Origin: Malus domestica
Taxonomy: Eukaryota; Streptophyta; Magnoliopsida; Rosales; Rosaceae
Direction of reading: 5' to 3'
DNA length: 64,000 nucleotides
Assembly (NCBI RefSeq): GCF_042453785.1
Contig: NC_091669.1
Coordinates: 15,235,001 to 15,299,000 of the forward strand
The notes beneath the pieces are model-generated. The model saw only the letters and a list, made by a program, of their open reading frames with translations. It was not told the origin of the DNA and ran no database searches. Below, piece by piece: positions 56,888 to 64,000 of the stretch; the first letter of the stretch is position 1; every line of letters begins with the position of its first letter. The translations under genes and the position numbers were made by a program.

Positions 56888-57914
56888 TATTGAAATAATC
56901 ACTCGTACTTATTTTAAGAAAAGAAAAACGAGACTGACTAGATCTTTTTCCATGAATCGAATTTAGTTCATGTTTCTGAAAAGAAAAAAAATTGAAGTCT
57001 TAGAAAACAATTTTCATGAAATTAGGGACTTTTCGTTTTTAACAAACGATATTATCTACACTAAGGAGGTGTGGAATGGGTTAAACTTCACAATAAACTC
57101 GCAAAATACGATTCAAACTTTAGATTTCAGTATTAATAATAATAAAGCTCTTATTTTCTTTAAAATTCATATCATATATTGAGTTGGAACTTAAGAAAAG
57201 AACATGGATAAAACTAAACTAATTTAATCAAAATTTAGAGTGCTTTAATAAAAAACTATAAACCAACTAATGTTTAATTAATAAAATGTAGAATTTAAGA
57301 GATTGAACCGTTTGGTGTCAATGCAAGTTATGTAGTTAGACTGTGAATTAAGGACATTAATTAGGTCGAATTATGTCTCGAATGTGTAGTTCAAATTCAT
57401 TGTCCGGCAAAACTATACTCTCCTTTATATAGTATTGAAAAATATAAAGGAAAATGTTTTAGAGATTGACTTAATTAGGGAGTTGGTTTTATTTGACTTG
57501 GTCTAGGTTTTCTTGTTTTGTGGACAAAGAATTGTTTTGATTTATTTTCTAGCATTGCTCCATTGTATTCTTATAAGTACCTCATTATAGAGAAGAATAA
57601 AGTATTGAAGTTCTGTTTGAGAATTGTGAGATTATAGAGAATTCTTAAATTTATCCTAAACATTTTATTTTCAACTTATAGTTCATACATGGTGTATAAA
57701 GTGGTCTAAATAGTATCTGTAAAAGAAATATAATATTGAACAATGTTGTTGCTAGTATTATGGTCTTGTGGTGAGCTTCTCTACTCGTGAGTAGGAGATC
57801 TTAAGTTCAATGACGAGTTTAATATTAAGTTATTGCTAGCCTATTATATGGTTGTCCACCATCAACTATTCTATAAAAAGAAATTAAACAATACACAGAA
57901 AACAAGATATTCAT
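56888..57914. other. Intergenic, SINE-like relic
   Basis: AT-rich DNA with a SINE-like segment at about 57755-57860 (GTGAGTAGGAGATCTTAAGT and a TTGCTAGCC tail) similar to 1915-2040. No gene seen. Confidence 0.4.
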
Positions 57915-57917
57915 TCA

Positions 57918-58744
57918 GGGTGCGTTTGTTGCACCAAACTATCTCAAACTGGACTAACTTTATAGATTAAGCTGGACTAGCTTAAAATAGATTAAGCTAG
58001 ACTAACTTAGTGAAGCGTTTGGTACAATGTCAGATTAAAAAACAAGATAACTAACAAATTATATTATTATATTATTTAATATATATATATATTTTTTTTT
58101 TTATTAATTCTTTCCTTTTCATTTTTTCTTAAAACTCTTCGCCTTTCTCAAAAACTAATTCAACAATTTGAGATAAATATCACAATCAACTCTTAATTCC
58201 ACCGAAAGCAACAATTGTAGATCTCCCAAATCAAAGCCAATTCTAAAAATCTCTTCCTCTCTTTTGAAGGCAACTTGTCCAAGCGTCTCAGCCACTGCTC
58301 CCGTTTTCATCGCCGGCATCCTAGCATCTTAGATGGCGTTCTCGTCTCCATATTCCTTCCTCACCTACCACTGGGTTCACAAAGATCCCGTCCTTTGGGG
58401 ATATGGGTTTCAACAGTGGTGATGCATGTTTGTTGTCAATCGTGTGAAGCAGACGAGTCGAGGTCAAAACGAAGTAGATGAGTCGAGGTCGAAGCGAAAC
58501 AGATGAATTAAGGTGATGAGGTTGAAGTGAAGCAGACGAATCCCAGGTCGAAGTAAAGCACGGTCTTAGCTAGTCCAGTGCTTTTCGGGGCTCTCGCTAA
58601 GACCTTCTAACGAAGGTTTTAGTCAGGGGCGAGTCCTTTTTAGTCCCACTAAACTTAGTTTTGCGGCACAACAAACACGAGACTACTTTAATAAGTTGTC
58701 CAATCCAATTTAGTCCAAGTTAGCGAGGGTAAACAAACACGCCC
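57918..58744. mobile_element. PIF/Harbinger-type non-autonomous element
   Basis: Ends GGGTGCGTTTGTT and AACAAACACGCCC are imperfect inverted repeats, flanked by the 3-bp duplication TCA (57915-57917 and 58745-58747). Subterminal AAACTGGACTAACTT and AATTTAGTCCAAGTTAGCG are also inverted. The middle (58240-58560) carries short GTCGAGGTC/GAAGC direct repeats (AGACGAGTCGAGGTC and variants) but no transposase. Confidence 0.7.
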
Positions 58745-58888
58745 TCAGTGTTTAACTATTGGTTTCTCCTATGTTGCTGTATTTGGTGTAAACTTTTAAA
58801 ACTAAATTGAGGTTTTTATTTTGTTTCTTTTAATACAATGATATTTACATTCAATGGTAAGAAGTTTTTTTTTTATCAATTTCGTCAT

Positions 58889-59111
58889 GGGATCATTTTT
58901 GCTCACCATCATAAACTATGGTGTATGCTCACCATACACCTAATCAATTGACAAGTGTCATTTCACTTAATCTTGGTTAATTTTTTTCAAAATTGAAAAA
59001 CTAACATTTGATGTGAAAGTTAACTAGAGTTAGGTGAAAGAATACGTGTCAATTGATTAAATGTATGGTGAGCATACACCATAGTTTATGGTGGTGAGCA
59101 AAAATGCTCCC
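58889..59111. mobile_element. Foldback MITE with 10-bp target duplication
   Basis: Ends GGGATCATTTTTGCTCACCA and, in reverse, GGGAGCATTTTTGCTCACCA pair over more than 50 bases, including CATAAACTATGGTGTATGCT. The direct repeat ATTTCGTCAT lies at 58879-58888 and 59112-59121. A 9-10-bp duplication suggests a Mutator-mobilised MITE. Confidence 0.85.
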
Positions 59112-59442
59112 ATTTCGTCATTAGATCAACTCCAATCTTTAGAGTAAGTCCTATAATTTTCCTTATATTCTTCCCCCCTCGTTCCATTCCAACCCTAGTT
59201 CTAAAATGTAGTTAAGTGCTAGAACTCAAACCAAGGCCAGATTCTAACAAAAAAAAAAAAGGCCAAAGAAACCGATGGGCCACATAAGTGAGAGTGGAAG
59301 TCGGCGCATGAAGGCCAGACGCTAGGCCCATACGCGCACACTCGACCCACGCGCGAAGCCCGGCATCCGGCATGGCCCTAATGGCTAGTTTTCTAATCCA
59401 ACGGCTTGAATCAACTAGGTCGTTGGTTGATCTAATGGCTTG

Positions 59443-59990
59443 AATCAACTAGGCTGTTTGTCTGCCTTGCGTAGAAGCCTCTTCAAGTCTTCACTATTTG
59501 GCTTTCGGAGGTATGTGGCTCCATATATAGCTTCAATTGCCTTACAAAAGCGCTTGAGGTTCTCAATAGCAGTACTCTCAACAAATCGACAATATTCGTC
59601 AGTTGAGTCTACAGAGCACCCATTAGCTAGCATCCGAAATGCAAATGTGAGCTTCTGATGAGGTGATAGACTTTGTCGACCTACGACATTTATCTTCCTT
59701 GCAAAGTAGTGGTCATGATGAACAACTGTGTTCAAGATGCTTTCAAAAAGCTCTCTCCTCATCCGATACCGCCTCCAAAAATCATGAGGATGATATCTTG
59801 GACGTTCGATGAAATAATCTTTCATCATCCAGTCATGACAATCTTCTCTATCACACTGCACAAATGAATGCCCCGTGACAGAACCAAGATAGCTAGATTC
59901 GGCATGGTGCTCATATTGTATAAGCGAGTTTGCAAATTCAGCTTCTTCATTGTTTATTTATGTATCCCTAGTTGCAAGGCTTGCTTGGTA
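59443..59990 (-). pseudogene. PIF/Harbinger transposase N-terminal fragment
   Basis: The minus-strand frame, open from about 59970 to 59445, reads EEAEFANSLIQYEHHAESS, then DWMMKDYFIERPRYHPHDF, RRYRMRRELFESIL, and LTFAFRMLANGCSVDSTDEY. This is the N-terminal region of plant HARBI1/ALP1-like transposases. The frame stops near LLRKADKQPS before the DDE nuclease residues. Upstream reading has no clear ATG in frame before a stop. A truncated relic, not an active enzyme; its own element ends are not seen. Confidence 0.8.
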
Positions 59991-60099
59991 TTGTGCCATC
60001 TGCATTGCCAAGCTATACACCTTCTTCTATCACTCATTGATGAGATATTGATGATTTTGGGGAAACAAAAAACTATGAAAGTTGGATGATTGGTGAATA

Positions 60100-60400
60100 T
60101 GTTGTGTGATGGTTAGATATTCAACCTATGCTTATATAGAGGATGATTGAAGGTTTGCGTTTCATGTGTGTAGGTTTGTGTTTCATGCGTTTCATGTGTT
60201 TTGTATGTATTTAGTATGTGTTTCGTGTGTGTCATGTGTTTCAGATTTTTTATGTATTATACATCTCTATCATGTGTTTTGTTTGTGCTTTATATGTGTT
60301 TTGTGTCTTGTGTGTTTCATGTATTTTGTGTTTATACATCTCTATCGTGTGTTTCATATTCTTCCATAATATTTCACGAGTTTCATATGTCGATTTAGTG
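60100..60400. repeat. TG/TTTCATGTG-rich low-complexity region
   Basis: Variants of GTTTCATGTGT and ATACATCTCTATC(A/G)TGTGTTT recur (60250-60285 and 60330-60360). The overlapping frames encode only Cys/Phe/Val-rich runs and are products of the repeat. Confidence 0.6.
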
Positions 60401-62700
60401 ATTTTTCAATATTTATCGGAATTAAATATTTTTAGGCTAAAATGTTCATAAAATTAATTTAGGATAGTCTACATAATTTTTTTAAGTTAATTTAAAAAAA
60501 AATAGTCTAAATTTATTCTTTTATAATCTGGGGCTAAAATTTTAAGCTAGAAGGTCGGAGTAGAAAAACTATTTTTTTTTAAAACCTAAATTTTTTAAAT
60601 TTTACTCCAAATGTTGGAGATGGTCTTAACAAGATTCGAATTTAAAACATTATTAAAAATTATCACTATATTAAATTACAAAATGAAATTGTTCTGAACA
60701 TAACATAAACATAAACATTATCAACAAAGAATCCTATTTGATATTTCAATTAGTCTGTCTATGGCAGGATACTAGGCAAAAAGCTGTGGCATCTTTAATT
60801 ATATTTCCAAATTTGTACCTCCCTTCTGAGCGGAAACTGGAAAGGGTCTTGGATTTATTGGGCTATAGAGATTCTGGGAGTTCCTTTAATTGCAGGTTCG
60901 CAGTGGAATATGTCAGACCACCCGATACCATATCTAAGCAAAACCAAAGCTGCAGCTGATGATGATCCTAAAGAAACAAAAATAGTGTAGCAGCTGCAGA
61001 AAGATCAGTCCAATCAGTCTGAAACCCTAAACCCATTTGTAATTCAAGATTTTGTTTTCAGCTTAACTTCAATAACAATTAATAAACAAGAAAAATGCAG
61101 ACGAAGAGAATTAATAACAATTAATAAACAAGAAAATAGCAGACGGTGAAAATTAATCAACCTCCTAAAACGGTAAAACGTGCCATAACTTCTTCTTCAA
61201 CCCTGCTTCCTTTTTTTTCTCGCGAATCTCTCCAGAAGGTTCACGAAGTTATTGTCTTCTACAATTTATCTGGGTTGTTAATTCCGTAATAAATATTGGA
61301 GCGGCTAAACATAAAGCCAAATCATCCAAAGTTGGTCCACTGGTTGTCTGGTTGGTACAACTTCCGACATTGCAATTGCACTGAAATTAATTAGAAAGTG
61401 CAGGAAATACGCCAGCGTACACTTGTGGTGGGTATGAAAATTTACATGCAACCAGAAATATTAAAGTGGTGGCGTTTCAGTTTTACATAGTAATTGATTT
61501 GAACTACTCTCTCTGGTTTCTTCTAGATGGTGAGATAGGGTACACATAGGTATAAAGATGAAAGCGAACCTGCAGAAAACGTAGCAAATCCTACCTAGAC
61601 AAATTAGGCATCCAAAAACAGCAGGCCCGGATATAAGAGGCGGGTTCGTTACACAACTTTTTTATACAACTTTAGACACATTTTTTTGGCTCATTTAACT
61701 ATTCGAATTGTCAATTTTTTAGGTATTCCCTCAAATGTTATATTTATCAAAAAATCATCAAAATCTAAAATCATATGACTGTTAAATTAAGAATTTAGAG
61801 TTTCTTTGTAGAATATATTTTTTAATTTTTTTTAACTACAAATAAATGTTTGAATTTGTCTAATTAATGTTAAGATTCTAGTAAGATCGTGCATGCGTAA
61901 TTTCTCACCACTAGTAAAATGTGAACTCAGCAAGATCAACGTGCAAACATGCATGAACGACTAATCGTGCATAAACCACTGAACACATCGTTGTTCGTAT
62001 TCTTATTTCTTATGCCAAAGCCGACGATGTCGTATAAATGTGGTTCATGGACCCACAAAGTCTCTGTAACTCAGTTGAAGTCAAAAGCATCCTGAACAGG
62101 AGCTCTAGTCATTCTGAAATATGGAAAGAGGTGTGTTCAAAGAGATGTAATTAAGGAAATATTGGATTCATCGACCAAAGGCTGACTCTTTGATGCATAA
62201 TAAAGCAGAATAAGACGGAGGCATGTGTTTTGCCGCAGAGTAACAGGTGTGAACAGTCATCATACAGAAGAGAAGATTGTTTTGTTGTCTTGTGGGGTTT
62301 TTGCAAAATGTCAGCAATTCTCAACTGCACATTTTAGTGTTAAACTAGGCTTCTACCAAAAAGAAAAAAAAATATAATTAAATTAGGCCTTTAACGGTAG
62401 GCCAAAAATTTGATTTCAATTTTATAAGAATCAAACTCCTACAATAGATTAAAAAAATTTGAGTTTTATTATGAGAATAATTCTGATTGTTGAGTTCAAT
62501 ATATTGACTTCACAAGTTTGATTTGATTCATTTACAACAAATGACTAACCTTTTAAGAGGAAAAGAAAAACTAATAGTAGATTAAGAAGTATTATATTAC
62601 TGGGATACGTACTTGAAGGCCCTTTTTCTCTCTCGCACGAAACCCCCTGAAATCCCAAACTAGAAATACCTCCTTAAATTCACATCATCCATCGTGATAT
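60401..62700. other. Intergenic, one unrecognised possible exon
   Basis: AT-rich DNA. At 60740-60990 there is a locally less AT-rich stretch. One frame reads LYLPSERKLERVLDLLGY and another reads LGVPLIAGSQWNMSDHPIPY. I do not recognise either. It may be a gene fragment with a frameshift. Nothing else is coding. Confidence 0.3.
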
Positions 62701-62759
62701 TCTATTTCGAACTTCACCGAGATAACATGGTCAACGACTATGACATTGACAATTAAGAT

Positions 62760-63890
62760 CTATTATGAACTTGAGAATACGTATGCAGTGAAATATAAAG
62801 TAAATAAAACATAATTTTTATGAGGTTCATCAAGTGTGTCTATGTCATCGGTGCAGTATAGTGGTCTCTCTCCTTATCATACTGAAATTACAAAGTAATA
62901 GAAACAATAGATTGTATATCTTCTTCTCTAGATCATTTATGAGCTAATAGGCATTTATATAGGAAAATATATAATTCTCTGCTAAGACCAAAAAATCTGA
63001 AAGTAGCACATGCTACATGAGAGCAGTAGCACACCTTCAACATTTGTTGGCTGACAAGAACTACAACATTTATTGGATGATAAGAAGCGGTACGGTGACT
63101 AATTCTTCATGTGGATCATCCACTTTTATAACAAAATCTTCATTTTCCTTTTCCTCAATTATTATAGTTAACAATTTTTTTTTACTTCTCTCTTCTCGAA
63201 ATATTATTATCCATCTTTGTCTATTTCTTCTCCATTTCTTTTTCTTTGTCACCCGAATGCATAATTTTGCTTCTCCAAAACTTTCTGCTCAACCATAGAT
63301 GAGATGGCCTACCAAGTCACCTCAAAGTAAAGCGTGAGAATTAAAAGTAAAAACCTCCGCTAGGATAGAATTGTATTAACCATAATTTTCATACTTATGG
63401 AAACGGTCTTGGGACATAGCAAGTTAGCAACAAAGAAAACACTACTTCATGACCACAAAAGAAAATAACGAACTGTAGAAGCCAATGCAGAATATTGCAT
63501 ATACCTTGTCGACTGCATTCACTTTACAAGAGCATTTATAGTCAATTTTTTATGTGCATCACGACGAACATAGGTAAAACTACTGTCAAGATCCGATTTC
63601 GATTCCTTACGCAAAATCTTTCCACTGACTCGATCAAATTTAGGATCGGCAAGAAATATATTAACCCGAAATTTGATTGATCCCCGTCCGGAAATAATCA
63701 ACATCATATGGATGTTTTCTGTTGGGAGGACTTCGGTGATCTCCTTCCGTCTTGTTTCATCGTGAACGCCTTCTTGTCCAATTCGTAGATTTGGGACAAC
63801 AAATCCACCATAAAAGGCATTTTATACGGCATCCCGTATTTTCTTATCGTCTCATCAACCCTGGAGACATGGAATCTATCAATCAACAAA
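62760..63890 (-). mobile_element. Degenerate copia-like fragment (gag and possible LTR)
   Basis: Minus-strand frames at 63889-63704 and 63707-63519 encode a copia gag-type region: ADPKFDRVSGKILRKES, then FTYVRRDAHKKLTI, a pattern typical of UBN2/Copia gag. Further along the minus strand, CTATATAAATGCC (complement of about 62953-62965) looks like an LTR TATA box. No RT or integrase lies between, so the copy is deleted or non-autonomous. It runs toward the right edge of the window. Boundaries uncertain. Confidence 0.5.
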
Positions 63891-64000
63891 GCCTTAGCTC
63901 AAACTTCTCCATACACCATTTGTTGTAGGAAAAACAACAATTTTCATCTCTATGAGCACTTTAAAATATTATTTCTTCTGATGGGAACTCTAAGTTTAAT

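Noticed and set aside
60166..60451. Three overlapping Cys-rich small frames that look like secreted peptides
   Set aside because: All three frames of the same TG-rich repeat stay open; composition explains them.
1..64000. CRISPR arrays, operons, ribosome binding sites, tRNA genes
   Set aside because: The DNA is eukaryotic; no spacer-repeat arrays or bacterial signals were found, and tRNA-like A/B boxes belong to SINE relics without a cloverleaf.

Overview
This is plant nuclear DNA from a eudicot. Genes have short GT-AG introns, intergenic DNA is AT-rich, and about half the window is mobile-element sequence. The mix of a Cassandra 5S-bearing TRIM, Tekay-like and Athila-like LTR elements, long-TIR Mutator elements and an NSP1 gene suggests a woody rosid. 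An apple or pear relative (Rosaceae, Maleae) is my best guess, but it is an inference.

Layout. Positions 1-3.5 kb hold small inverted-repeat elements, SINE-like relics, a short solo LTR and a complete 658-bp Cassandra element. A four-exon alpha/beta-hydrolase gene follows (3879-5337). A young 8.6-kb LTR retrotransposon with a tRNA-Asp primer site and an antisense 208-codon ORF occupies 6092-14689; it is inserted beside an older minus-strand LTR (14887-15777). An old, stop-riddled Ty3/gypsy chromovirus spans 16272-27450, and its 3' LTR carries a nested Mutator-like element. Next come three tandem, intact six-exon genes for SPL2-type membrane RING E3 ligases (27847-36571). A fourth copy is decayed and truncated (37980-38502). 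Directly beyond its breakpoint sits what looks like an intact RNase MRP RNA gene, transcribed by Pol III (about 38595-38865). The minus-strand single-exon GRAS gene NSP1 (40491-42149) and a minus-strand germin-like protein (51595-52236) are the other clear protein genes.

The rest is relics: a LINE fragment, a gypsy gag fragment, a processed PDCD5 pseudogene with 15-bp target duplications, two adjoining long-TIR elements (one a Pack-MULE holding an antisense receptor-kinase fragment and a nested Cassandra solo LTR), a Harbinger-type non-autonomous element near a PIF/Harbinger transposase fragment, and a copia gag fragment at the right end.

The protein genes do not form a pathway. They encode a hydrolase, outer-organelle-membrane ubiquitin ligases, a symbiosis and strigolactone transcription factor and an apoplastic cupin. 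The two most interesting signals are non-protein: the RNase MRP RNA gene, and the Cassandra LTRs, whose first 70 bases copy the spacing of a plant Pol III snRNA promoter (USE plus TATA) ahead of the 5S-like sequence.
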